From: Planctomycetes bacterium UBA1146
GTDB lineage: Bacteria; Planctomycetota; UBA8108; UBA1146
NCBI GenBank assembly: GCA_002311345.1
Contig: DCAA01000006.1
Coordinates: 23,519 to 87,518 of the forward strand
DNA length: 64,000 nucleotides
Direction of reading: 5' to 3'
Shown here: in pieces, positions 42,160 to 50,840 of the stretch
Layout: each line of letters starts with the position of its first letter
Numbering within the stretch: the first letter of the stretch is position 1
The notes under the pieces: model-generated
Told to the model about the DNA's origin: nothing
What the model saw: the letters and a program-made list of their open reading frames with translations, nothing else
The model's database searches: none
Position numbers and translations under genes: made by a program

Positions 42160-45013
42160 CGAACCAGTCCCTCCCCATGCTCACCTGAACCTCCAGTGGC
42201 ACCGAGATCTTCATCGCCGCTTCCATCACTTCTTTTAGCCAGATGGCACACTCCTCGGAGAGATGCTCGGGAACCTCGAGCAGCAACTCGTCGTGAATCT
42301 GCAGCAGGATTCGCGCTTCGTTGCCACGAGAAAGTGCTTCACGATGTACGTCGATCATCGCCTTCTTGATCAGGTCTGCAGCGGACCCCTGCACCACGGT
42401 GTTGATGGCGTACCTTTCTCCCTGGGCTTTCTCACGCGGAAGGCGAGAAAGAATCTCCGGGATCGGACGTCGACGCCCGCAGAGAGTCCTGACCTCTCCG
42501 GTTTCGATCGCCTTACGCTTCGTCTCTTCCATCCAATCTCGAACTCGCGGGAAGCCTTCGAAGTAGGACTCGATGAACTCCTTGGCTTCGGCGATGGAAA
42601 TGCCTATGTCACGGGCAAGTCCACGGGCACCCATGCCATACATCAGCCCGAAATTGACCGCCTTGGCTGCCGATCTTTCATCCTTGCTCACCGCATCGAT
42701 CTCTTTGTCATGGATCTTGGCCGCTACAGAGGCGTGAATGTCGATTCCCGATTCGATGGTGGAAATCAGACCCTCGTCGCCGGTCAGATGGGCCAGAAGT
42801 CTCAGTTCGACCTGAGAATAGTCGGCACAGACGAAGATACAGCCTTCCCGATTTGGGATGAATGCCTGACGGATGCGTCTGCCCTCGTCGGAACGAATCG
42901 GGATGTTCTGTAGGTTGGGACGATTCGAGGCCAGTCTTCCAGTGGCGGTCACCGTCTGTCGGAAATCAGTATGGATCCTGCCGGTTCCCGGATGCAGATG
43001 CTGCGGGATCGCCATCACGTAGGTCGAGATCAACTTCGAGAGAGATCGGTGACGGAGGATCAGCGCTGGCAACTTCTGGTCGGGGTGACGCGAGGCGAGT
43101 TCTTCGAGAGTTTCGGCCTTGACGCTGGTGCCGGTCTTGGTGCTGGGAAGTCCTTTCTTGGGCAATTTGAGGTCCTCGAATAGTACCTTCTGCAACTGCT
43201 TGGGACTGGCGATGTTGAACGGTTCCCCGGCCTCCTCGTGGATGCGGGACTCGATGAGTTCCAGTTCTGCCGAAAGTTTGGTCCCCTGCTCCTTCAAACG
43301 GTCCTCGTCGATGGAGATTCCTTCTCGTTCCATCGCCACCAGCACCTCGATGAGAGGCAGTTCGATCTCCTCCAGAACCTCGCGTAATTGGTACTGATCA
43401 ATCTCCTGATCGAGATCTCGATGCAGACGCAGGGTCCAGTCCGCATCCTCGGCGGCATAGTGACAGATTTTTTCAGGCTCGATCTGGTCCATCGATATCT
43501 CGGAACCCCGTTCACCGATGATTTCCCGGATCGGGATCATCGTGTGGGCGAGACGTTCCGCGACCAGGCCGTCGAGACCGTAGCGCCCTCTCACCGGGTT
43601 GATCAGATAGGAGGAGATCATCGGGTCCCCGCAGATGCCGGCCAGTATCACTCCCTCGTTGCGCATCACCTGGGCATCGAACTTGATGTTCTGACCGATC
43701 TTGCCGATGGCAGCATCTTCGAGCAGCGGACCGAGTCGTTCCATCACATCTTTGCGAGCGATGGGTCCCTCGCCGCTGGGACTCTGAAACGGGATGTACC
43801 ACGCCTCGGCGGCTTCGACGGCGATGCTACAGCCGACCACGGTGCAGCCGATCTGATCGAGTGAGTTGGTCTCGGTATCGAAGGCGAAGGAACCGGCTTG
43901 GCGGCACCTCTCGACGATCTGATCCAGTTCCTCGATGGTCGTTACGAGGTGATATTCGACCGCTGGATCGTCAGGGAGGGGGGGCGGTTGGTGGTCCTGG
44001 GCACCGGACGCATCCCCACCGGACGCAGCGGCACCAGTATCGGAATCTGTATCGGCGCCCGCGAAGAGGCTCGCTTGTTGTTCGACAGGCTTGCTCATCA
44101 TCTTGAGGAACCTGTTGAAGCCGAGTTCCTTGAACAGTTCGCTCAGCAGGGTTTCATCCGGTGCGATCCGGATCAACTCGGTGGGGACACAGTCGAGAGG
44201 AGTCTGCTGGGATAGGGTCACCAGTTCCTTCGAGAGATGCAGCATCTCTGGACAGGCACGGATCTTCTTCAGAGACGCCGCTGGAATACCATCTGGCACC
44301 GGATCCTCGAGCAGCGTTGCCGGATCCTCGACCAGCGAGAGGATTATTTCTGCACCCTTGGGGCCGATTCCTTTCACTCCGGGAATGTTGTCAGAGGAGT
44401 CTCCAACCAGCGACTGGTATGCGATGACCTGTTGAGGTTCGATTCCCTTCTTTTCGAGCAATTCCTCCGGTCCGTAGAGTTGGCCGGTCGAGACATCGAG
44501 AAACTTGACTCTGTCGGAGAGAACCTGCTCGAGATCCTTGTCCTTTGTCAGTAGCCGTACATCGATTTCTTCGGACGCGGCTCTCGTCGCCATCGTCGCG
44601 ATGCAATCGTCTGCTTCGTGATGAGGAGACTGCAGGATCGGAATCCGGAATGCCTCCAGCAACCGATCGATGAAGGGCAACTGTATGCTCAGTTCTTCCG
44701 GCATCTCCTCCCGGTTTGCCTTGTACTGATCGTAGCGATCGTGACGGAAGGTGGGTCCATCGCATTCCATGGCGATGGCCCACAGATCGACCGGATGATC
44801 CCGGCACAGGCGAAGCAGCAAGTCGGCGATCGCGTAGATCGCCTGGACCTGCATCCCGCGACTGTCGGTCAAACGCCTCATTCCGTAAAATCCCCGGTAG
44901 ATCTGATATCTGCCGTCGATGAGGAAGAGGGTCTGAGACAAAGGTATCGCTTTCCGGGTGCTGGTGAGCACTGCTGCGAAGGGTGGGTTATCGATCGAGT
45001 TCAGTTCTGCCAC
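42146..45013 (-). CDS. polA: DNA polymerase I (5'-nuclease, 3'-5' exonuclease, polymerase)
   Basis: Replicates across gaps, removes RNA primers and repairs DNA. The 955-residue protein carries all three domains. The 5'-nuclease is at 25-310 (LIDGRYQIYRGFYG, EADDCIATMA, GDSSDNIPGVKGIGPKGA). The proofreading exonuclease is at about 350-540 with its acidic residues intact (FDTETNSLD, NIKFDAQVM, YAAEDADWT). The polymerase is at about 570-955 with DYSQVELRLLAHL, the O-helix KAVNFGLMYGMGARGLA and the C motif QIHDELLLEV. A Gln/Asp/Pro-rich linker (about 315-345) joins the first two. The GTG at 45013 gives about 25 residues before the usual start; an intermediate start is possible. Confidence 0.97.
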   Translation of the reverse strand: MAELNSIDNPPFAAVLTSTRKAIPLSQTLFLIDGRYQIYRGFYGMRRLTDSRGMQVQAIYAIADLLLRLCRDHPVDLWAIAMECDGPTFRHDRYDQYKANREEMPEELSIQLPFIDRLLEAFRIPILQSPHHEADDCIATMATRAASEEIDVRLLTKDKDLEQVLSDRVKFLDVSTGQLYGPEELLEKKGIEPQQVIAYQSLVGDSSDNIPGVKGIGPKGAEIILSLVEDPATLLEDPVPDGIPAASLKKIRACPEMLHLSKELVTLSQQTPLDCVPTELIRIAPDETLLSELFKELGFNRFLKMMSKPVEQQASLFAGADTDSDTGAAASGGDASGAQDHQPPPLPDDPAVEYHLVTTIEELDQIVERCRQAGSFAFDTETNSLDQIGCTVVGCSIAVEAAEAWYIPFQSPSGEGPIARKDVMERLGPLLEDAAIGKIGQNIKFDAQVMRNEGVILAGICGDPMISSYLINPVRGRYGLDGLVAERLAHTMIPIREIIGERGSEISMDQIEPEKICHYAAEDADWTLRLHRDLDQEIDQYQLREVLEEIELPLIEVLVAMEREGISIDEDRLKEQGTKLSAELELIESRIHEEAGEPFNIASPKQLQKVLFEDLKLPKKGLPSTKTGTSVKAETLEELASRHPDQKLPALILRHRSLSKLISTYVMAIPQHLHPGTGRIHTDFRQTVTATGRLASNRPNLQNIPIRSDEGRRIRQAFIPNREGCIFVCADYSQVELRLLAHLTGDEGLISTIESGIDIHASVAAKIHDKEIDAVSKDERSAAKAVNFGLMYGMGARGLARDIGISIAEAKEFIESYFEGFPRVRDWMEETKRKAIETGEVRTLCGRRRPIPEILSRLPREKAQGERYAINTVVQGSAADLIKKAMIDVHREALSRGNEARILLQIHDELLLEVPEHLSEECAIWLKEVMEAAMKISVPLEVQVSMGRDWFDASK

Positions 45014-45337
45014 AGAAACTATCTCAGAGGCCGACAGACGGCAATGAGCGGGTGTCGACTGCTTGACGGGCTTTCGGCTCCAGCGTAGGATCAGCGCTTC
45101 CGGCCCCGGAAGGGGCAGGAGCCTCCAGGGTGTGCATCCGGGTTGCTCGGGTCTTCCCTGACTGGTTTCGGCTTTGAGTTGGATTTCCCCAGTATGGAGG
45201 TCTTCGGAGCCCGGAAGGAAATGAACCGCAATCCAGTTGTCTCTGGGTTCTGAGTCCCGATCGGGACCGGAACACCGGCGCGAGAATTGGTGGCCGGGTC
45301 CGCATCTTCGGTGTGGCGCTTACAGGGAGGATACCCG
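45014..45337 (+). other. 324-bp divergent intergenic region
   Basis: This gap separates polA (minus) from the coiled-coil/BRCT-like gene (plus). I see no convincing coding frame and no strong promoter on either strand. The one clear structure is an inverted repeat, CTTCCGG and CCGGAAG with 2 nt between (45097-45112), about 85 nt upstream of the polA start; it could be a protein-binding site or a hairpin in the polA leader. Confidence 0.4.
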
Positions 45338-46549
45338 ATGGCCCGCAATCAGGGGGGAGCACAGCTCTCTTTTCTCATCGTTTCGCTGATTGGAATTCTG
45401 GTGCTCTGTTTCGTTGTTTTCCAGCAAAACAGCGACATGGAGCAACTCAACACCAGCCTCATTGGAGCAAGGAATGAGGTGGCTACCAAGGAAGATCTCA
45501 TCAAGGAAAAGTCCATCGAAATCGGTGGACTCCGGGTGCTGATTCACGGCAACGGTGAATCCGCAGTTCCGGTCCCAGAGGTCCAGGCGATGATCGAGAA
45601 ATCCGGAAGCGACATCGCCACGGCGCGTGGCTCGAGCAGTGCCAGGGAGTACGAGTCTCTCACCGAGATGTACGACGACTCGATCGATACGATTCGATTT
45701 CTCAACAACGAATTGCAGAGTCAGCGTTCCGCTGCCGAAGCGAAGGACAACGAGTATCAGGAAGTGGTCATTTCCAAGAGCAACCTCGGTTCCCAGCTGA
45801 ACGAGGAGATCGATTCGCTTCGATCCCAGCTCAATGACATGCAGGTCCAATTGGAGCAGAGTCGCACCAGGGCACGCGAAGAGAGCGCTCGTCTGCGTGA
45901 AGAGGTCGAGCGTCTCGTCCAGGACAACAGTGCCACCGTCTACAAGTTGCAACGTGATCTGAGCATTTCCGAGAATCTCCTCAAACGTTCCAATGACAGG
46001 ATCGATGAGTTGAAGCGGGAGATCGTTCGTGAACAGACATTCGCGATGGTCGAGCCCGATGGAGAGGTTCTGAATGTGAGTGAGGAACTGGGCAAGGCGT
46101 GGATCAACCTCGGCACCAATGATCGCCTGCGCAGAGGTCTGGTCTTCGATGTGTTTGCATACCAGAAGGGCGGCAAGCGCATCAGTAAGGGACGGATAGA
46201 AGTTCTCAGTATTCAGGATCGGTATTCGGAGGTGGCGATCCTCGAGAACCTCGATCGCTTCAATCCGATTTCGACCGGCGACATGATCGCCAGTCCTTTC
46301 TACGATGGAGAAGACGTGCCGGTGTTCGTCTTCGCTGGAGACACTGCTACCAACGGTCGTTACTCGCTGGAGGATATGGCCCGGAAGATCGAACTATTCG
46401 GTGGAGTGGTATCGGACAAGGTCCAGTTGAATACCGATTTCGTCGTGGCCGTGAAGGGCTACGAGGAGACCCCCGAATACGATCTCGCTCGTGATCTCGG
46501 CGTCACGATCCTGAGGGAAGCGGAACTTCTCGAATTCATCGACTTCTAG
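45338..46549 (+). CDS. Membrane-anchored coiled-coil protein with C-terminal BRCT-like domain
   Basis: A 403-residue protein that I cannot name. After a short N terminus comes one membrane segment (about 10-28). Residues 30-230 form a long coiled coil (repeated heptads around SLRSQLNDMQVQLEQSR and EESARLREEVERLVQ). A beta domain follows (about 238-320: AWINLGTNDRLRRGLVFDV, GRIEVLSIQDRYSEVA, NPISTGDMI). The final 80 residues match the BRCT pattern: VFVFAGD, a helix, ELFGGVVSD, TDFVVAV, DLGVTILREAELLEF. With the acidic residues just after the membrane segment, the body is predicted outside the cytoplasm. The ATG has GGGAGG upstream. It lies just before tatC but a hairpin separates them. Confidence 0.72.
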   Translation: MARNQGGAQLSFLIVSLIGILVLCFVVFQQNSDMEQLNTSLIGARNEVATKEDLIKEKSIEIGGLRVLIHGNGESAVPVPEVQAMIEKSGSDIATARGSSSAREYESLTEMYDDSIDTIRFLNNELQSQRSAAEAKDNEYQEVVISKSNLGSQLNEEIDSLRSQLNDMQVQLEQSRTRAREESARLREEVERLVQDNSATVYKLQRDLSISENLLKRSNDRIDELKREIVREQTFAMVEPDGEVLNVSEELGKAWINLGTNDRLRRGLVFDVFAYQKGGKRISKGRIEVLSIQDRYSEVAILENLDRFNPISTGDMIASPFYDGEDVPVFVFAGDTATNGRYSLEDMARKIELFGGVVSDKVQLNTDFVVAVKGYEETPEYDLARDLGVTILREAELLEFIDF

Positions 46550-46569
46550 AGCAGTTTTCTTGCTACTTA

Positions 46570-46605
46570 GAAGACGGCGGCGGGGAACTCCTCGCCGCCG
46601 TCTTC
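46570..46605 (+). terminator. Strong hairpin after the BRCT-like gene
   Basis: A perfect 13-bp stem (GAAGACGGCGGCG with its complement) closes a 10-nt loop, 20 nt past the stop codon. The flanking sequence has no U-tract on either strand (CTGTATCTG follows). The stability suggests a terminator or mRNA 3'-end block despite that. Confidence 0.6.
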
Positions 46606-46714
46606 CTGTATCTGACGGTGGTTACGAACCCCTCGGAGACAGGAGAACTGTGCGCTGAGGTTTGCCGCTGACCTCAGGTCGTGGCATCTTGTCGCTCCAG
46701 GACCAGGATCTCAG

Positions 46715-48088
46715 GTGGATCCTGACGGCGTCCGGCAGGAGGGCTGGAGGATGAAGCAGGTTCCCGGTTCCCAGGAGAATCTGAAGACGATGTCTTTCGG
46801 CGATCATCTCGAGGAACTTCGTTCCCGGGTGATACGTTCGATTCTGGTGGTCCTCATCTGTGCGGCGGTCGCCTTCATCTACCAGAACGATCTGATGCAA
46901 CTGGTCACCGGACCACACCGGCTCGCCTTGTCTCAGATCGAAGCCCGCAATCAGATCTGGCAAATCGATGAAGATGTAACCTCGGCGCAAAAGTCGCTGC
47001 AGGCATTGCCGGCGGCGATGGCATCCAAGGTGCTACTCGATGTCGATGAGAACGAGGACTGGTGGAGTCGCTGGAACCAGTTTCGACAGCAGCAGGTGGA
47101 GTCGGGAGCGAACACCGATCTGGTCGAGTTGCTGCAGGAGCGGATCACCGATCTCTATCCTGCAGACAGTTCCTCGTTGGTTCTGGCCGGGACAGTTTCG
47201 CGTTTTCAGTACAGTGCGGCCCAATTACGATTGGTCCAAAACGATGCGCCCTGGGGTACCAGTACCCCGATCGAGCACAGCATCGAGGGACTGGAGGCGA
47301 TGGCCAGCTTGTGGATCGGCTGGACCGAGATTCCGGCGACCTCGCCGGATCCCGGCGAGTCGAGTGATCCGGATGGAAATTCGGAACCCGAAAACGATCC
47401 GGTCATCAAACCTGCCGCAGTCGATCCCGCGGTGATCGAGGTGCTCGAGCAGGTCGCGGGACTTTCCGTCACCATCGAGAGCCGCAGTCGCGATCTGCTC
47501 GGCTGGAGAAGCCGGGCTCTGCCCCTGGCGTTGCTCAGTTATGCCGAGGCGTTCTTCTCGTACGTGAAACTGAGCCTTCTGATCGGCCTGCTGTGCGCTC
47601 TGCCGTGGTTGACTTTCGAGATCTGGCAGTTCATCGCTGCCGGGCTCTATCACTCCGAACGCCGTGCAGCACTTCCCTTCCTTCCGGTCGCGTTCCTGCT
47701 GCTGGGGCTGGGAGTCACCTTTGCCTACCTGGTGCTGATCCCGGTCGGCCTGTCCTTTCTCGCTGGATATGGAGATCCACAACTGGTTCGTCCCGTTTTC
47801 ACGTTGCAGAACTATCTGGGTCTGGTTTTCACGTTGATCCTGGGTATGGGGCTCGTATTTCAGTTGCCACTGCTGATGATATTCCTGACACGCAGTGGGT
47901 TGCTGCAGGTGGACAATTTCCGCCACTACAGAAGGTACTCCATCGTCGGCGCGGTGATCCTGGGAGCCTTGTTGACTCCCCCCGATATCGTGACTCAGTT
48001 GTTGATGGCCGGACCGCTGGTGATCCTCTATGAAGTGGGCATCATCGCCTGTGCGATGAGTGCCAAGAAGAAGTCCGGAGATGATTGA
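46715..48088 (+). CDS. tatC: Sec-independent protein translocase TatC with enlarged first periplasmic loop
   Basis: TatC recognises twin-arginine signal peptides. The conserved FGDHLEELRSR N-terminal motif (28-38), TM1 (41-57), YAEAFFSYVKLSLLIG (276-291), FEIWQFIAAGLYHSERR (301-317) and the last helices with TPPDIVTQLLMAGPLVILYE are all present. Between TM1 and TM2 the first periplasmic loop is about 210 residues (58-270), against roughly 35 in E. coli. It is helical and acidic, with a Pro/Asp/Ser-rich stretch near 208-236. The protein has 457 residues instead of about 250. The GTG at 46715 has AGGA 6 nt upstream; an ATG at 46751 is an alternative. A 7-bp inverted repeat lies upstream (46655-46677). 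No tatA or tatB is adjacent. Confidence 0.93.
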   Translation: MDPDGVRQEGWRMKQVPGSQENLKTMSFGDHLEELRSRVIRSILVVLICAAVAFIYQNDLMQLVTGPHRLALSQIEARNQIWQIDEDVTSAQKSLQALPAAMASKVLLDVDENEDWWSRWNQFRQQQVESGANTDLVELLQERITDLYPADSSSLVLAGTVSRFQYSAAQLRLVQNDAPWGTSTPIEHSIEGLEAMASLWIGWTEIPATSPDPGESSDPDGNSEPENDPVIKPAAVDPAVIEVLEQVAGLSVTIESRSRDLLGWRSRALPLALLSYAEAFFSYVKLSLLIGLLCALPWLTFEIWQFIAAGLYHSERRAALPFLPVAFLLLGLGVTFAYLVLIPVGLSFLAGYGDPQLVRPVFTLQNYLGLVFTLILGMGLVFQLPLLMIFLTRSGLLQVDNFRHYRRYSIVGAVILGALLTPPDIVTQLLMAGPLVILYEVGIIACAMSAKKKSGDD

Positions 48089-48143
48089 TTTGTCCGGTTG
48101 GTCGGAGATCTTCGATCACCTCGACGGGAAAAAGGTGTAGATC

Positions 48144-49436
48144 GTGTGCTCTGGTGAAGACAAGGTCCCCGATTCTGACCTCGATCAAACGGCCCGGGAG
48201 AATCTCCGCGTCGGGGTGATCAGTGTTGGAGATGAGATCCTCGAGGGGCGAATCGTCGATCTCCACTCGCGAACCACGTCGGCACTTCTCACTCCTCTCG
48301 GGGTCGAGGTCGAATGGCATCTGAGTATCGGAGATGCCCCCGGAGCTCTCAGTTCGGTACTCGCTTCGATACCTGCACCGGTCGATGGAATCGTCATCGC
48401 CGGAGGGCTGGGTCCCACCGCGGACGATCGTTGCCGCCAGGAGATCGCGACTGCAACGGCAGCCCCGCTCGAGTTCGATGAGGAGGCCTGGCAACGAATT
48501 CAAGATCGCTTTGTCATGGCGGGTCTCGAACCGGCGCACAACAATCGAAACCAAGCGTTCCGTCCCCAGGGCAGCGAAACTCTTGTCAATGAATGGGGCA
48601 CCGCCCCTGGATTCCGGATGTCCTTTGGCGATGGGACGCTGCTCTTTGCGCTTCCTGGAGTTCCATCCGAGTTCGATCAGATGTTGAGGGAATACGTTCT
48701 TCCGTGGGCCCAGTCACGCTCCGACAAGATCGAGACCGGTGAGATTCTCGAGTTCATCGGCATCCCCGAATCGCAACTCGATGAGTGGATCCTCTCCCAA
48801 CTCGGAGTCGATGGAGGTCACCACATCTGCGTCAAGGGTTGGGGGCAGATCGAGGTGCGGCTCCCTGCCGCGCTTTCGTTGCGAGAAGAGGCGAGCGACA
48901 GGTTCGGGGCTCGTTTCATCGGAGAGGGAGGGATCGGTGCCGAGCAGCACCTGGTGAAGGCCGCTCTCGCTGCAGGGATCACCATTTCGACAGCGGAATC
49001 GTGTACCGGAGGGATGATCGGATCCCGGATCACTGCAGTCCCCGGCTGTAGTGAGGTCTATCTCGGCGGCTGGGTTTGCTATTCCTACGAAGCAAAATCA
49101 CGCGACCTGGGAGTCGATCCGGCAGTGATCGAGGTCGAGGGTGCCGTCAGTGCTCCGGTGGTGGAAGCGATGGCCTCGGGAGCTCGTGACAGGTCGGGAT
49201 CTGATCTGGCGATCGCCGTCAGTGGCATCGCCGGACCGGGCGGGGCCACCGACGAGAAACCGGTGGGGACCGTCTGGATGGCACTGTGTGGCCATGGCAA
49301 AACCGATTCCCATCGTTACCAGTTGAAGGGGACACGCGATCGCATCCGGCAACTCACCACCAACCTGGCTATGCAGGTCGTCATGGCGGAGATTCGTCAG
49401 CAGGAGATTCCCGGATGGTCGAAGCAACGATCCTGA
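48144..49436 (+). CDS. cinA: CinA family protein (competence/damage-inducible, NMN amidohydrolase type)
   Basis: A full-length 430-residue CinA. The N-terminal MoCF/CinA domain (about 20-180) has VGVISVGDEILEGRIVD, AGGLGPTADD and the ALPGVPSEFDQM motif. The C-terminal PncC-type domain (about 265-425) has AESCTGGMIGSRITAVPG and AVSGIAGPGGATDEKPVGTVW, seen in nicotinamide mononucleotide amidohydrolases that recycle pyridine nucleotides. In other bacteria the N-terminal domain hydrolyses ADP-ribose. The GTG start lies after AAGGTG. It follows tatC by 55 nt and overlaps the next gene by 22 nt. The window also contains nadC, but far away. Confidence 0.93.
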   Translation: MCSGEDKVPDSDLDQTARENLRVGVISVGDEILEGRIVDLHSRTTSALLTPLGVEVEWHLSIGDAPGALSSVLASIPAPVDGIVIAGGLGPTADDRCRQEIATATAAPLEFDEEAWQRIQDRFVMAGLEPAHNNRNQAFRPQGSETLVNEWGTAPGFRMSFGDGTLLFALPGVPSEFDQMLREYVLPWAQSRSDKIETGEILEFIGIPESQLDEWILSQLGVDGGHHICVKGWGQIEVRLPAALSLREEASDRFGARFIGEGGIGAEQHLVKAALAAGITISTAESCTGGMIGSRITAVPGCSEVYLGGWVCYSYEAKSRDLGVDPAVIEVEGAVSAPVVEAMASGARDRSGSDLAIAVSGIAGPGGATDEKPVGTVWMALCGHGKTDSHRYQLKGTRDRIRQLTTNLAMQVVMAEIRQQEIPGWSKQRS

Positions 49437-50167
49437 CACGGGATGGATCCCCGACTCGTTACCATCCCCGATACCAGCAGCACTACCACTCTCTCAGCGG
49501 CGCCCACCTCGAGGCGCGGATGCGTTACGTGGTTGCCAGTAGGGTCGTCGAAAGGGCACGTGATCAGGGCAAGGTGAGGATTCTCGATGTCGGATTCGGG
49601 TTGGGGACGAACCTGGCCTGGGCGATTCACGAGATCCAGCAAGAAGTCCCGGGTGCCTCGATAGAGATCGTTTCTCTCGAGCGGGAATTGCTGCCGGTAG
49701 ACGTGCTTCTTCCTCATTTCAGGGCGCTTCCTGAAACGAGGTTGGCACGGATGTTGAGGGATCTGGTGCAGACAGGAGAGTGGATCGAGAGGAACCTGAG
49801 ACTCCAGTTGATCTGCGCAGAAGCACAAATAGAGATCGATTCTATCGAGGGCCCCTTCGACACGGTGTTTCTCGATCCATTCTCGCCCAGGTGCAATCCT
49901 GAGTTGTGGGCAAGCCCGTTTCTGGCCGCGATTCGCAGCAGAATGGCCCAGGGTGGTATACTGACAACGTACAGTTGTGCCCGATCAGTTCGGCTTTCGT
50001 TGCTACGGGCCGGTTGGGAGATCGGCGTCGGTCCGCGAGTCGGATCGAAGTCGTCGGGAACCCTCGCCTCGTGTGGATCGGTGCTGCCGCCACTGGTGGC
50101 CATCGATCCGAAACAGAGCCGTTGGCTCGTTCGACAGCTTCGGGGCCCAGGAGATGGAGAAACGTGA
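49415..50167 (+). CDS. MnmC-type (MnmD-like) tRNA 5-methylaminomethyl methyltransferase domain protein
   Basis: A 250-residue S-adenosylmethionine-dependent methyltransferase. It has HYHSLSGAHLEARMRYV at the front, the SAM-binding ILDVGFGLGTNLAW, and the catalytic FLDPFSPRCNPELWA motif typical of the DUF752/MnmC methyltransferase domain, which forms mnm5-uridine at the wobble base of tRNA. The FAD-dependent oxidase domain of E. coli MnmC is absent, so it is a stand-alone enzyme like the MnmD described in other bacteria. The ATG at 49415 has AGGAG 7 nt upstream. It overlaps cinA by 22 nt and shares its last base with the next start. Confidence 0.85.
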   Translation: MVEATILTRDGSPTRYHPRYQQHYHSLSGAHLEARMRYVVASRVVERARDQGKVRILDVGFGLGTNLAWAIHEIQQEVPGASIEIVSLERELLPVDVLLPHFRALPETRLARMLRDLVQTGEWIERNLRLQLICAEAQIEIDSIEGPFDTVFLDPFSPRCNPELWASPFLAAIRSRMAQGGILTTYSCARSVRLSLLRAGWEIGVGPRVGSKSSGTLASCGSVLPPLVAIDPKQSRWLVRQLRGPGDGET

Positions 50168-50799
50168 TGATCTGGACTATCTGCGGCAACTGGCTACGGC
50201 CAGGATTGTTCTTCTTCTGCATGGTGAGTCTCTTGGGTAGTTCGATCGTTGCCGATACGCCGCCAGCACCTGCGGAGAAAAAATCGATCTCCTCGCAGCA
50301 AGCAGAATTGCCGAAGTTGACGCCAAAAGAGCAGCAAGAGGTTCAGACCTGGGTGCGCGAATTGCAGCGCCAACGGGCAACAAATCGAACCAGGGCTGAA
50401 AAGCATCTGCGGCGAGTGGGTGCTGCAGCCGTGCCCTATCTGCTGCCGGTTTCCCGCTCGGAATTCGACCTGGCTCGCATTGCGGCGTTGCGAATCCTGC
50501 ACAGGTCGCCGCGCTACGAGGCCGCCTCCAGTGCCCTCGAGGGGCTTCGGGCCGAGAATCGGTGGGTGCGTAAACTCTCCTGGCAGTTGATCGAGAAGAT
50601 CAGCGGGATCCGCAGCACATTTCCGTGGGATGGCGACAAATTCTCCAGTCAGCGCAAGAGAAAAGCGCAGATCTGGCAGCGCTGGTACCGGCTCCAGGAG
50701 CAACTTTGTCGCCAGGAAGAGAAACTCTCGCGCGAATCGCAGCCGCAGGGCTCTCAACCGCAGAAATCGGCGAAATCGGATCCACCGACCGACGGATAA
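50167..50799 (+). CDS. Exported HEAT-like helical protein
   Basis: A 210-residue protein that I cannot assign to a named family. Residues 8-30 form a signal peptide or membrane anchor (LFFFCMVSLLGSSIVA). The rest is helical, with KHLRRVGAAAVPYLLPV, AALRILHRSPRYEAASSALEGL and WVRKLSWQLIEKISG resembling two or three HEAT-type repeats, and a Gln/Ser-rich tail. HEAT proteins usually bind other proteins. The ATG overlaps the preceding stop by one base (TGATG). It closes the tatC-cinA-MnmD-like run. Confidence 0.6.
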   Translation: MIWTICGNWLRPGLFFFCMVSLLGSSIVADTPPAPAEKKSISSQQAELPKLTPKEQQEVQTWVRELQRQRATNRTRAEKHLRRVGAAAVPYLLPVSRSEFDLARIAALRILHRSPRYEAASSALEGLRAENRWVRKLSWQLIEKISGIRSTFPWDGDKFSSQRKRKAQIWQRWYRLQEQLCRQEEKLSRESQPQGSQPQKSAKSDPPTDG

Positions 50800-50840
50800 C
50801 AGCCCCCATCCGTCTCGAGGGCCTCGCCGCGTGGCGGGGC
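50791..50840 (+). terminator. Two hairpins at the end of the tatC-cinA run
   Basis: GACGGAT (50791-50797) pairs with ATCCGTC (50808-50814), spanning the stop codon. A second stem follows, GCCTCGCC (50821-50828) with GGCGGGGC (50833-50840), followed by the pyrimidine-rich ACTTCTCTCCCC, not a true U-tract. They are plausible terminator elements for the upstream operon. Confidence 0.45.
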
